Shown: one piece after another, positions 42,798 to 54,637 of the stretch | Position numbering within the stretch: position 1 is the stretch's first letter | How the letters are laid out: the number at the start of each line of letters is the position of its first letter | NCBI GenBank assembly: GCA_977006965.1 | Contig: OZ345366.1 | Span: 744,001-808,000, forward strand | Length of the DNA stretch: 64,000 nucleotides | Reading direction: 5' to 3' | DNA from: Phymatolithon calcareum | Taxonomy: Eukaryota; Rhodophyta; Florideophyceae; Hapalidiales | Translations under genes and position numbers: made by a program | The notes under the pieces: generated by a model | Databases searched by the model: none | What the model was told of the DNA's origin: nothing | What the model saw: the letters and a program-made list of their open reading frames with translations, nothing else

Positions 42798-43343
42798 ATT
42801 TCTTTGCCCTCCACCTCCTGCGACCCGATCTTTTTGAAGAAATGGAGCCCGTATAATATTTTACCAAACCCCCCGCGGGATAAAACAATCACGTCTGAAA
42901 TTATAGTACCCTACAGCGGGTTAGTTGGGCGTCAAGAGAGAGTGTGGGCTGCCTTAATGTTTCCGATGCAATTGTAAATATTCGTACTGATATTTGTCTG
43001 TGCCTTTGCATGTGCCGGTTTGCTCAGAGAGGGTCCATCGGAACAATTGCGTCTAGACGGCATTGTAAACTGGGAGGATTGCCTTTGTATCGCGCACCGG
43101 CTTACTGAATCAGGCCACTGGCGTGGTTGGCATGTATCGCTGGCGGATGGAAAGCGCCTTATGGTCCAAGATATGCATGGTTCATGTTCTGCAGGAACTG
43201 TATTGATATGGAAATAACTTTAGGTCACCCAGCTCCGCATGGATTTTCTATCGCCTCAACTAAGCAATGAAAACATGAGCTCGTCAATTGTCGATTTACA
43301 ACACTGGCAATATCCTTTCGCACACAGAAACAAATACTTAGTA
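42798..43343. other. Spacer between convergent genes of the large transposon
   Basis: Nothing recognised; the ends of the plus gene and the minus gene face each other here. Confidence 0.4.
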
Positions 43344-45136
43344 CTACTCAATTGTCGCATCTAGTGTGTCCCCCTTTCCTGCATTCTTGAAAAATTCTTC
43401 AGCATCTACATCGTCAATATCCCCAGACCCCATGTCTCTCTGATCCACAGATGTCAAGGCCTCATCTTGAGCATTCCTTGCTGCTTCAAATGCGCTCCAT
43501 GACATTTCCAGTATCTCCTTCCGCATATCAATGATTGCAGTGGTCTTCCGGTCGTCAGAAGCGTCCTTTGGGCTTAGCATAGCAGTGTCGGAATGAGACG
43601 TAGTTTCCACATATTTTTCCGTCACGCGCCCGAGGGCGAGTGTTTCCATGGTAGTCGGAAGCTCTCCCAAGCCTTGGCGTAGTAGCCCGCGTATTGCAAT
43701 AGCAAGAACATGCACCGCTCTGAGAGAAACATCGCACGACTCGAGTACGACACCATACGTTTTCGCGCTATACATCTCCACAAAAACTCCAATGGCAATT
43801 TTGTGCAAGCTTTTCTATTCGTCGGTACTCCAGAACATAACAGAATCTTCCACACTTCCAGCGCTTGACTCCATATTGCTCTGCTGGGGTCCACCGGTCA
43901 CGAGCCGTTTGTACTTGAGAGTCACACGAAGACTCGGAAAGCGCTCCTGAAGCTCATTGTAGAGCCTCATGTTAGCTTCTAGACGCTTCCTGCCTCTTCC
44001 AAAACTTCTCCCTCGCAATCAGGGTCTGGAACGAGCGCGAGTGGAATGTTCCATATCGATTCTAGGTCGCTCGCCTCTCCAGGTTCTTCCTCATCCTCTT
44101 CATTTGCGGATTCGTGAAACTCCATCGAAAATCCGTCATCCATCGCCTTGGCCGCGGACTCGTAGCTCTGAATCTTTTCCACGAGAAACAGTAGTTCTTT
44201 AAACAAATACATCCTCGTATTTGTACGGCCTTTTGTCAATTGCTCCAGAATCCCCGTGCGAATTTCTTGAAGTGCAAATTTGCGTTTTCTCCCTAAAGGG
44301 TCCGTCCAGAGGTCCGATCGCTTGTTCGGCTTGGATCGCTTCGATGACGGTGCGCTAAGTCCATCTCGGCTCATTGTACTGCTTGTCGTCCTTATGTCCG
44401 AAGTGCCGACAATCTCCCCGACAAAAACCGTCGCTTTCGACCGTTTCCCGCAAGACTTCAGCCATTCTGGTACTGTATCCGGCGTAAACTCATTTCTTTT
44501 AGCGTCCATTAGAATTGATACAATAGCACTGCGAAGATCGAACAACCAGACATGGCCTACCTCTCGCTGGAAAGCCGTTTTAACGATGTTACGAGTTGCA
44601 GAATACAACATCGCTGACAGACCTGACGTGTTCGTATCGCGGCCAAGGCACGATGATAGCCTGGATCGGACGCTCTCTGATAGCCATGTGCGAAGAGTGG
44701 TGTGAGACTGGCTGAATGTCAGGACAGTGGTTAGTACCGACCACTGTAACAGTGCGTCGATGCAGCGCCGTTTTTCGAAAACTTCCGAAAGGTTCTCCGG
44801 CTTCTTCAATGCCACCTTTCCTGCACTTCCGTCACTTCCCTTTCGACTTCCATTGGAACGCGCAGCCGAGATACCGCCTGTGTTGCTCTCCTCCATCCCG
44901 GAGCCCCCCTGCGTGAATAAATTCATTTGGTTGACGACCATCATCTTCAATTGACTTGTCTCCTCCTTCATGGCCGCCAGCTCTGTCATGATTTCCTTCT
45001 TCATTTTTTCGAGCACAACAACAGTTTGCACAGGACTCTGATCTTCGTTAACCTCATGGCGGGTACTTAGATTCGCCATGGTAGTATCAGAAGCTTCTCG
45101 GCGCTCGATACAATCTCGATGTTCGCCGCCTGACAT
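43344..45136 (-). pseudogene. Transposon-borne coiled-coil gene, one frameshift and one TAG
   Basis: Starts at the ATG 45136. The first frame (to 43979) begins MSGGEHRDCIERREASD, then a coiled coil (VVVLEKMKKEIMTELAAMKE) and a basic patch (SSKRSKPNKRSD). It ends in an acidic stretch. A change of frame between about 43980 and 44018 continues as EANMRLYNELQERFPSLRV, meets a TAG at 43817-43815 and then runs in the same frame to 43344 with SLRAVHVLAIAIRGLLRQGL and an acidic tail. Together about 600 codons. CACTA-group elements often carry a second DNA-binding protein; that role here is only a guess. No family was recognised. Confidence 0.5.
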
Positions 45137-45520
45137 CTTCTCCGTCACGAAGGTGCTTCACCTGCTCTGGTCTCCCAGCACGGGCGATCAGTCAATAGTT
45201 GCGAGCGCGAGGCGTCTGTCTCATCCCCTGCACTCCGGTCCCGTGCAGCATGTACTATGAAAAGAAAAGGTTCATAAAATTATTGCAAAATTATAATCCC
45301 TCTTGAACGCTGATAGCTGTGGGGCTGGAGGCACTAGATGCAACAAAGCTCCTATTCAGTGAATGTATGAGATATTTGTTCACACGTGCTCGTTAAACCG
45401 TGACCCATCCGAAGTAGGTTTTCAAATGATTCATGTTCTCTGCAACCGCGAGGCGGTAAAGGCTGGAAAGTTCTTATCCATGCCCCCTTTCTGATACACA
45501 TTATCAGGTTGTAGTTAGCG

Positions 45521-45700
45521 GCATCCCCTTCAAGAACAATGACGAGACTTCCCCTATACTAAGCCCTTTCCATGTCATTTACATGTACACGGATGTCGCT
45601 GTAGCCCCTGGCATCCCCCTCAAGAGCATTGACGAGGATCCCCTATACTAAGCCGTTTCCGTGTAATTTACATATACACAGATGTCGATGTGGCCCTCCA
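45521..45700. repeat. 90-bp direct tandem duplication
   Basis: Two copies at 45521-45610 and 45611-45700, starting GCATCCCCTTCAAGAACA and GCATCCCCCTCAAGAGCA, with roughly 85% identity by eye. Lies in the subterminal part of the large transposon. Confidence 0.75.
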
Positions 45701-48042
45701 AAAATGGTAATATTCGTCGATTTGCAGACGGCCAGAAAGGCAGGTTGCAAATCGAGTGTCAGATTCTTCACAGTCACTTTTTACGCGGTTAAATATAAGC
45801 TCCTAGTTAATTAACCACGGTTTAATCCAGTCATATGGACTTTTTGCGTGCATGAGGGTCATTAAGGTCTATATCGGGAACATTTTCTGCATTTACCTGT
45901 GCGGAGGACGTATATATACCCTATGTTGCCCGTTCTTCATCAGCCGTGATCGCGGCACAGAAAGTGCAGTGCAGACAATCTCTTTTCGCTTCTCGGAGCT
46001 GAAACACATAGCCTTCACTCCATCTCAAAATGGACCCTATAAGATTCCAATCTCGAAATTAAGGTGATCTCCGCGCCTGGGGGTGTTCCTGACAAAGAAC
46101 GCCACCACAAATGTGTTGAACGTAAATCGGTACACACGGCGGGCATTCAGGATGCAGGGCACCACAGTGGGTGTGACTTCTACTGTAAGAGTTGGGATCC
46201 CAATTAGCATCCAAGTCTTTCACTTGCCCTTCAAGAGTTTCAAAATAAGTGCTAAATTCCCCACTAATTCCTTTGTAATTATATTGCGCGGCGCCGGCGC
46301 CAAGTAATTGACTTCCTGGTAGAGCGCCCAACTGGGAATATAACGGCTCGATGAGCGCTCGAGGAAGCATTTCCTTCCGGAGGACCATACCGCTTCATTT
46401 CCAACAGCCTTCAAGTCTGCCCACATCCTCCTCTCTACAGCTTCCGCATCGCCATCCTCCCCGGTGTTCCACCCAAACTCTTCGCGAACGCCACTTCTGG
46501 CTAATCGGCGCTGTCCGCTCCTTTTTAAGGGTCCGACTCACTCTTGGCTTTCACCTCCCATCGAAGCTTTCTTCCGCTCCGTTTCTCAAGTTCTCAGCTG
46601 CCGTATCCAGTTCGATCTGCCGCACACGTCATGAAACTCAGTGGTGTCTTCTAACATTGTCCATTCTATCTTTGTCTGCCCACTGTCCCTCTCTCCAGAT
46701 TGTCGATTGAACCTCCAGGTCTCTATGCTTCATCAAGAGCGCTTGTCCTCATTCCCTATTCCCGTTCACAGACCTGGATCACTAACTTTTTTTTCGTAGG
46801 CACACAATTCCCCACACATCATCTTCGCTCTTACGACATATCACGATTCACTCCCGCAGTGTGGCTTCTCTCGAGATGGACGCGGTGTCGATCATGTTGC
46901 GCTTGTCAATCCGTCAAACCGTTTGTTCTTTTCTCCTCCCCATTTTTTTATTGGTGTTCTTACCGCTACATGATGGTACACTTTTCCTAGCTCATGTAAA
47001 ATCTATTTCGGATATTCCCTTTGTCGCCTCTTTTTGTATTGTCTCAAACCCCTCCAGACTTCAGTTTTTTTATCCTTCCGGAAGTGGTAGCACTGCATGT
47101 TTGACAATCAATCTCCACCTCTTACAGCTTCTAGTTCGTACAATTCTTTGATATCATAGAAAACAATACTCCAAATCCTTACTATACCATTTTCATTCTC
47201 TATTATTGTAATACTCGTTCTTTGTCCTCCACAATTCGACCACATTATTCAACACCAGTCTTCCTAGTTATATTTTATCTCCGTTATTTCACGTGAATTA
47301 CGACAAATTAGCATAACTCGCTTTGCTGTCAAAAGCCCCTCCCATTGAATATCCCACATTCCCTCCCTTGAAGATAGGAGGGAATTCCTTATCTGCTATT
47401 GCTTTCAAATACGATACGCCTAAATGGAAGATTTGGACACAGGTATGTGCATGCCAATCGCACCATAGTGGAGAACTGCGCACGGAGCATATCAAAATCA
47501 ATCTGTTAACTCCTATTGCTCAATATTGCAGACTCAAATATTATCATATCGCTTATGCGAATTCGAGCTATATTTATTTACATATTTGGGCACCGGTTGC
47601 TCCCCTAGTGAAGAGCACAACCATATTCCAACGGTCTCCCTTGTCCGAGTATCCGCAAAGTCGAAGCCGGCTTTCTGATGTGTTTTTGAGCCGCACGAAT
47701 TCCACGAGAGATAAGCTATTTTTCGAAATCGCTATAAGGCGGAGTCCCAGCGTTTGGGCGGGTTCTTCTTTCTGCACTTCGCTCTGGTACGTAGTTCGCC
47801 TCGTGGAGCAGCGCTGTTTCCAAAGATGTTCACCATATAGTACGTTTGTTCATTTTATCTTACTGCAGTGCTCTTTTGGGTGCTGCAATATTGGCATTTG
47901 AACAGCGATTACAGCACGTGTCAGCCGACAGCTCACAGCTTACTGTACGTGGAGCACAATCGCAAAGATTATGTGCGGTTGAGGGTGTGAGTCTAATTTC
48001 CCGCTTTCCAACATCCATCTGAGTCCTCAGAAAAAAGGTGTT
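45701..48042. other. Right subterminal part of the large transposon, pyrimidine-rich on plus strand
   Basis: No clear gene. From about 46.38 to 47.25 kb the plus strand is strongly C/T-biased. A minus frame at 46059-46388 with GSQLLGAGAAQYNYKGI and several Cys, and a plus frame at 47323-47901 (192 codons), are open but featureless. Confidence 0.35.
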
Positions 48043-48072
48043 GTCCCCCTCTTATATATTACTATCCCCTGC
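48043..48072 (-). repeat. Right copy of the perfect 30-nt inverted match
   Basis: Exact reverse complement of 34600-34629. Confidence 0.8.
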
Positions 48073-50338
48073 CACAAGGCACCTGCGATTTTATCATATA
48101 GATCAGTTCTGTAAGCAATCCGCCCACGGTCCAGTTTCTAGGTCCGCTCATACCTTGTACCAGTTTACAGTAATATTAGGGGTCACAATGGCATTCCGCA
48201 CGAAATAATTCGTTACTTCTTGGTTTTCCCATATTTTAGGAAATTGTTTTGCTCCAAAAAAGCAAATCAAAAGATCTTTTCGCGTAGACTGCAAACTTTC
48301 TCGCAAGTTTTCAATAATGACACATCCAACTCAACTTTCTCTCGCCGTTGTCTTTATGGCGAAGCCTATTCTCAAGTCAGTTTTGTCCACGCAAGCGTAC
48401 ACTAAATGGATATATGATAGCTTCGCCATTTTTCGAAGACAAAATCCTGTTTCACAGCTATTTGTAACGCAGAAATAGCCTCGTGCAAAGAAGAGTCTCC
48501 ATGTGGCTTTCGCATCCACTGACAACAGGTCATTGAGGTGCGCAATGCTATTCCTCGCCCTATTTTTTCGCTGCTCGACACTTTGGCGTTGCATTTTGAC
48601 GTATGGACGAGTTGAGGACTTTACTGTCTCGATTAACTATCCAAAAATTCTTTAACAGACAGATTTATCCTTTGAGCTTGAGAGAGGAAACTTCAGCTGG
48701 GGTAGCCCGTACCGGCGGAGACCGAGGAGACACGGACGATGCCCGCAAGTTGACAGTATTGACTTGGTGGGGCTAGCGTTGTCGTTCGCAAAGTCAAGGA
48801 ACCCGTTTACAAGATGTGCCCAATCTTTGGGCTCCTTACTAGCTCAGGGACAAGCATGACAAAGGCGAGGGGGTATCGCCCGCGCACAACGGAGGCAAGG
48901 TGATAATCGGAATGGACCGCGACCCTGCGGTGAGCACCAGAGAGGGGGCGGCAGGTCGCTGGCGGCGCAGATGAATCAGGGCGCAGCGCGGCGCAGGTCC
49001 AGGTGCGGCAGCAAGGAGCCGCGCAGCGCGAGGAAGATGATAGGCAGCAGGTGCTGCGCAGCGCGGCGCAGGAGGGCAGCGATGGGCGTGCTCTGACATG
49101 GGTCGGAAATCCTTAAGTACAGTTTGTTCTGCGCGTAGGATACGCGCAACGGACAACGCGAGCAATGCCGGTGGCCGTTGCGGCGATATGCCCAGCGGGC
49201 AAGTTGAGCAATGATGGTGGCCGTTGCGGAGGCATTAGAGGATTATCTTGCGTAACGGAAAGTTTATCGCAAAGGCAATCATAAAACGTAAAAGTGTGAT
49301 TTCCGAATGATTTCGACACGTCGACAGATGAACAGATCTGTCAATCTGATAATTCATGAATGAACGCAGTGTCATAACACCACGGGTGCCTCGTGGTCAT
49401 TTTGTAATTTCCTCAAAGCGAAAAGCATGTGTATGATATTGCTCTTGTTCTGTGTTCCTACTGATAGAACGAAAAAATAGAAATCTGATCCCGACGTTGT
49501 GAGGTGAAAACATTGTCCGTAATTAAGGACCTACATCCCCATATTTGATATTTTTATGAGCTTGGGAATCCGAGAAGCTCATTGGACACTTTTCGTTATG
49601 GCAGTATATAATTCGGTAAGAGCGAAAAAGAATTGACCTCGTATCGTGGAAACGTTTTCTAGACAGTCTCTGCAGAGGGTTACTTCGAAACTCAGGACAG
49701 CTCCTTAAATGCACAGTTTAAGACTACTTCCTGATCCGTTCTTCTCATTTCGAAAACTGTTATAGAAAGGCAAGAAAGTAGGCTGTACAAAAATTAAAAA
49801 ATTAAAGAAAAGGGATGAAATTAGGATTGTCGAGCACTTTTCGTAATTCAGAACTTCAAAAAGAATCGTCTGCAAAGATAGACAATTATCTCCAAAACGA
49901 CTACTTTAATTTCTTATTGCCTCTGTCAAACGTTTCCAAAGCTTGTAGACTATCACAGAAAATTTGGTAATGTCCGAGGTCTGGGTGGTGAAAAGGTTCG
50001 CGCAGCGAGACCAAAAATCTCAAAATCGGCAAAGGAACAGGCGAAAAGTATAGTAAAATTCAGGTTTTCCCTGACGAGAAGCTGAAACTTTTCGAAAGAA
50101 ACCCAGTAAGCATTTTGATGTACTGATTGATTGCAGACGAGCATTGGAACGTTCTGATGACTTCATGTGTGAAAATATTTGAGGAAATTCACTACATGGC
50201 CACCCCTCGCCGAACGCACTACTCACCCGTAGCCAAACGTACTATCATAACTCATCCTAGCCAAAACTGCTACTTATACGGTTTTCAAAGTAATCTATGG
50301 GACAGTAAAATCTTTTCCGCACGCTACTCTTTACGATT
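48073..50338. other. No clear gene; GC-rich low-complexity patch
   Basis: At 48950-49090 there is a GC-rich stretch with a repeated GCGCAGCGCGGCGCAGG motif; open frames through it are low-complexity. A short palindrome (GCGCGTA-GGA-TACGCGC) lies at 49131-49147. The motif TGGTGGCCGTTGCGG is seen twice around 49166-49230. No gene recognised. Confidence 0.4.
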
Positions 50339-50926
50339 TTGATCCCCGTCGCAAGTAGCATCTCCATCATCACAGGCGGTAAGGTCGATGATTATGGACT
50401 GAGCCGCTATATCGATGTGTTTTCGTTTCACCTCGACGACGTTGTGGATGCTGGGTCATCCCCATGTCTGCGAAAAGTGACCAGTGTTTCCGCACGACGA
50501 GCGATAGGAGCATATAGCACGGTGATCGCTGCTAGCTGTCACATTGAATGTTGTCTCTTCATTGCGAATAACAGAGCTGAGCGCGCTACTTTCGATGACT
50601 TCAGGCTCCACAAGCAGCTTCTCCGCTCAGACAAATTTTTCCTGGTGCTTCTTGTAGCAGTAAGGCGTGAGGAACCTGCCTTCCGTCATCATCTGGTGAG
50701 CCACGCGGCCTCGTTTGAAGTGATTATCGGATATGTGCCCGATTACAGAGGCCAAAAGGGTGCAGATTGGTTCTGCACGCACTTTGCCAAGTGTACTGTT
50801 GGTCTGCTCAGAGCTGTTAGAGCTTACGATACCATGGGGGAAGACTACGAGGAAGGAACTCGAACGATGCACACGTGTGCATTCGCTCGAAAAACCACGT
50901 CACTAGCTGCCCATTGTCCGCCTTGA
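50339..50926 (+). CDS. Open frame of 195 codons without an ATG start, function unknown
   Basis: Open from about 50339 to a TGA at 50926, but the first ATG is very late (about codon 166), so if real it is an internal exon or the 3' part of a decayed gene. Composition is protein-like, with segments RLHKQLLRSDKFFLVLLVAV and FEVIIGYVPDYRGQKGAD. On the opposite strand at 50994-51150 a shorter open stretch has MEKKEFVLQVGDHAGSRFDD preceded by an AG acceptor-like site. Neither was matched to a family. Confidence 0.25.
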   Translation: MIPVASSISIITGGKVDDYGLSRYIDVFSFHLDDVVDAGSSPCLRKVTSVSARRAIGAYSTVIAASCHIECCLFIANNRAERATFDDFRLHKQLLRSDKFFLVLLVAVRREEPAFRHHLVSHAASFEVIIGYVPDYRGQKGADWFCTHFAKCTVGLLRAVRAYDTMGEDYEEGTRTMHTCAFARKTTSLAAHCPP

Positions 50927-52458
50927 GCTGCTATAGCAGCTGCCATGCGTATCAGGCGCTTTTTGTTTCGCTTCGCCACTTGATGGGAATTGCCTATCGA
51001 CTTTTGTGGGAAATCACGACGTTGAAGATGTCGTCAAAGCGTGATCCAGCGTGGTCGCCCACCTGTAGCACGAACTCCTTCTTCTCCATGATTTCGGAGT
51101 AGTTAGTGCGGGAGAGTTGTGTGTTGAGAGTAGCCGAGAAATACGACTATGTGCTTACAGAGTGCCGTTTTATTCGTAACGGATGAGTTGTAGATTTGGC
51201 TAGAGATGGCCATGTCGTGCATTTTTCCAATTTTTGGTGGTTATGTGAAGATCCTCCAAAATAATTCTCATATTTCTACACATCTTCTTAAAACTGAATA
51301 CAGTCCCGTCAGTGCGAACAAAATAACTAAAAGTTTGATCCAAAAGTTTGATCCAGTTTATGAGCATTGTTTCGGGCAGTGAAAGCTCTTCAAAGACGAG
51401 GATGTAGGTCCTTGAATTTTCGCCGCAATTCTTCTGTATGGCGGGTACCCACCACCACCAAATCTCCAGATGTATCATATGCAACGTTTCTATCTGACCT
51501 TTCTCGATATCCATGCACATGATATGCGCACTTATGCCAGTATGCCGAGCACCATCTCTGTCCGGGCGGGGTAAATTCAGAGACCAATACAACGAGCGCC
51601 CAGCCGCTCAGTTTGGGCATCCCTTTCGTCGACTGCATGGGCTACCAACCGCTCGCATGGATACGCCGGAGGAATCAGTCTTCATCCATCCATTCACGGA
51701 TTTGTATTAGATTGGTAATGTTGAGTGCCAAACCCTCCGCATGACCGAAACATAGAAAATAGTAAAATTTTCGCCCAAGGCCTGTGCGGTCCATTACAGC
51801 TTGAAGCCTTTGATTACTCGTGGACCGATAGAAATAGTGAGGACCGCTGGCTCGTCCAATCAGTCAAGGAGTAGTGATAACACGTCCCATTTATCGCTTG
51901 TTTGAGATCATACTTGTTTCATAACTTTAACAAAATTACACATTGTGGACTTGAGAGTAATCTTAAGTCTTTGAAATTCAGAGACTTTTAAGATTTCATT
52001 GGTTTTGTCCAGTCATGTTGCTACAGATGTTCAGTGTGTGTTTGGTCTCGACCGAAGGTTCTATGGTGTCCTCCAAGAAGGCAATTTTTTTGAAAAAATT
52101 CGGTCGGTCAATCGGCATGTACCGTCAGAGCAGAGATCTACTCCGCACTGTGGTCAATTGATCTTAACTGGTGACCTCTTGTCGATCGCTTCCAACGGTG
52201 CGCGTTACTTCTAGTCACGATATCACAAATATTATTTTAATATTTTCATCACAAACAAATATGAAATATTTTGAAATTCTAAATTACAGTCGCGACGACG
52301 ACGCAGCCCAGTTCAATAAATCCGACAGCACGCTTCCGACGCACACACAAGCGACGCAAACCGCGCGCAAGCACACTGCTGACTACGTCCCAGTCATTCT
52401 GCAGCTGCCCTGCAAACAAAAGCGGCTACTGGCTGCCTTACCAGAACATACTGCTAAA
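50927..52458. other. No clear gene
   Basis: Short open frames only, on both strands. A 12-bp direct repeat (AAAAGTTTGATCC, twice around 51332-51356) is present. Confidence 0.4.
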
Positions 52459-53280
52459 TGTACACGGTTTTTCTTGCTGCTGCACTATATTCATTGATTT
52501 CCGTTTGCCGCTGTCGCCTGCCTTGTTCGTCCGAGCCGCTGATTACACAAAACGATCTTCCTGCTGCTGCACTGCGTTTACACTATTGCCGCCTGCCCTC
52601 TGCCGCTTTTGCGCGTGTACACAGTGTTTATTTCACAGCGGTGTTCTTTCTTCTGCACTGTACTCACACACGATTGCCTCATGCCTTGTGGATACTCACT
52701 GCTGATTACTTACCGTGCGAGCACACATGTTATTTTAAGATTTTCTGTCTTCATCTGCTGAACTGCCTTGTTGCCCTCTTGCCGACTGCTCTCTGCCGCC
52801 TGCCTTGCACGTACACGCTACTGATTGTCTTCCTCCTGCTGCACTATAGTCATACAAGTTTGCGCCTACCCTCTACCGCCTCTCTTGCGCGTACACACTG
52901 CTGATTACATACCAGTCTTGCTGCTGCACTACATTCATACACGATTGCCACTCGCCATCTGGGTCTTCTTTCTGCTGCACTACATTCATACACGGCAGAC
53001 CGGTCTTCCTGTTCCTGCACTACATTCATACACCATTGCTGCTTGCCTCGTGCGTACACATTGCTGACTGTACATCGGTTTTTTAAGCACCACTGCATTC
53101 ATACAACACGCCTTCCCACCCTTTGCGTACACATTCAAAACTGCACACCGATTTTCGTTTTGCTTCAATACATTCAGACACGACTGCCTCCTTCTTTTTG
53201 CTTACAAAATGCTGAATACAAACGGGTCTTCTTCCTGCTACAGTATATTCATACACAATTGATGCCTACCTTAAGAGTTG
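52459..53280 (+). repeat. Left arm: array of about ten 70-95-bp units
   Basis: Units begin with CTGCTGCAC at about 52476, 52558, 52850, 52920 and 52974, among others. They diverge by many substitutions and small indels, so the array is old or has evolved by unequal exchange. Confidence 0.8.
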
Positions 53281-54427
53281 TGGGGTGTTATACGCACAAG
53301 TTGGCACACTGGCTGTGGTCGGGTTGTTTACTGGCAAAACGCGGAGGGCGCCGCGAAGCGGCGACCTTTATATAAAAAGAATTGGAACAAAGGATGACTT
53401 GGCAATATGAGAAATGGATCAATGGAAGAATCTGGAAGCCACGAAGCTGCTTAGAGTGTAAGCACATATAAACAGTGTAAATAAGCTGTAAGCAGCGGTT
53501 CTAGGGTTTGCCCTTGGTAATCCTTCATGGTGTAAGTACGTATCGAAACCTACGGTACTGTAATGACTGTAATGCTATTTTTAAGGGCTTGCTGTAAATG
53601 CATGCTGTAATGACACTTTGAAGGTAACTATTTGTATAAGAGTATGATAGTGGCGTTGGACGCCACAAGGGTACGCACTGATGACTATACACCGATCCTT
53701 CTCTTGCGATGCTTATGTGCGCATCTCTTACTCCGTAAGATACTAATGATGAAAAAGGTTGTATCAAGTCCTCTTCAATATACCCTTAGCGCTTTGAGTT
53801 CAGAGTGTGCACAAGAATTGCAACAATGTTTTCTCTTTCTCCCTGAGTAACTTGTCCGTGATTTGATGTATACTAGTATTCGCTCTACGTTATTACAGTA
53901 AAGATGTGCACAACGAGCTCGAATATTTCGCTCCACATTGTCGCGGTACATATTCAGTCGTGGAAATATTGCTCTATTAAGATTAATTAGCTGCATTTCG
54001 CCGCAATAGGAGTTCAAAAGTGACTTGAAATGATTGGTAAACCACTGCAAAGTTTCACACAGGTCATCAACAAATGCACGACTTTCCGTTGTAAGAGGCC
54101 TGAAGCTCATATTATGTTCTTCGATTTCGATTTCGCTCTGTCTAGTGCAGTCCAGCAGCTCAGTTAGTCCGGGGTTTGTGCTTGCTAGTTCCAGTAGTGC
54201 ATAATGACGGCCATCATCTCGTCTGATTTGCATGAAGGAGGGAACCGCGACCTAATAACCTCCCGATACAGCGGTCATGGCCGACGTTTGATAAGATGCT
54301 TGCAGAAAAGGAACCGGCTCTCCATGAAAGATGGACATGTGAAACACCAGAGAGAGAAGTTAGTATTTTATACGCCATTGATGCTGCGACCTGAAAGAGA
54401 GTGCTATTCCTTCTTAAAGTATCTCCA

Positions 54428-54637
54428 CTACTTTGGAATTTTGATTCCTAACAAGAGCAGATGACGGTCGTTGTAAAACTTCGGAATGAACATCGTGTCG
54501 ATTAGGTAGAGTATAAAGTCTGGACTAGGTCTATTGTGCAGAAAAAGATAATGTCGCTTCAGTATTGACCAGTGCGTTTCGACCATCATTGGTGTCCGGA
54601 AGAACGACATCCCGTTTCTATACTGCAACGTCCCCAT
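54428..54637 (-). pseudogene. MULE-like transposase fragment
   Basis: About 69 codons reading MSFFRTPMMVETHWSILKRH and then LHNRPSPDFILYLIDTMF. The pattern 'T-x-M-V-E-x-H-W-x-L-K-x-x-Y-L-x-x-x-N-R-P' occurs in Mutator-like transposases of fungi and other eukaryotes downstream of the DDE core. Neighbouring minus-strand frames (53775-54233, 54861-55205, 55712-56263) probably are other eroded parts of the same gene. Identification rests on my memory of the motif, so it is moderate at best. Confidence 0.4.

Larger units (their letters stand above)
34600..48072. mobile_element. About 13.5-kb multi-gene DNA transposon (Plavaka/CACTA-like), decayed
   Basis: Bounded by a perfect 30-nt inverted match (34600-34629 and 48043-48072). 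Inside are a broken DDE-type transposase (36021-40329, minus), a plus-strand gene with one in-frame TAG (41691-42797) and a minus-strand gene with a frame change and one TAG (43344-45136). Large size, subterminal inverted repeats and extra genes fit the CACTA/Plavaka group. I could not find the terminal CACTA/TAGTG tips or the 2-3-bp target duplication, so the true ends may lie outside the 30-nt repeats. Confidence 0.55.

Noticed and set aside
48839-49165. 108-codon Ala/Pro/Arg-rich frame
   Set aside because: Arises from the GC-rich low-complexity patch; composition is not that of a real protein.
52458-52904. 148-codon Cys/Leu-rich frame
   Set aside because: Lies within the tandem-repeat arm of the foldback element; the open frame is a product of the repeat.
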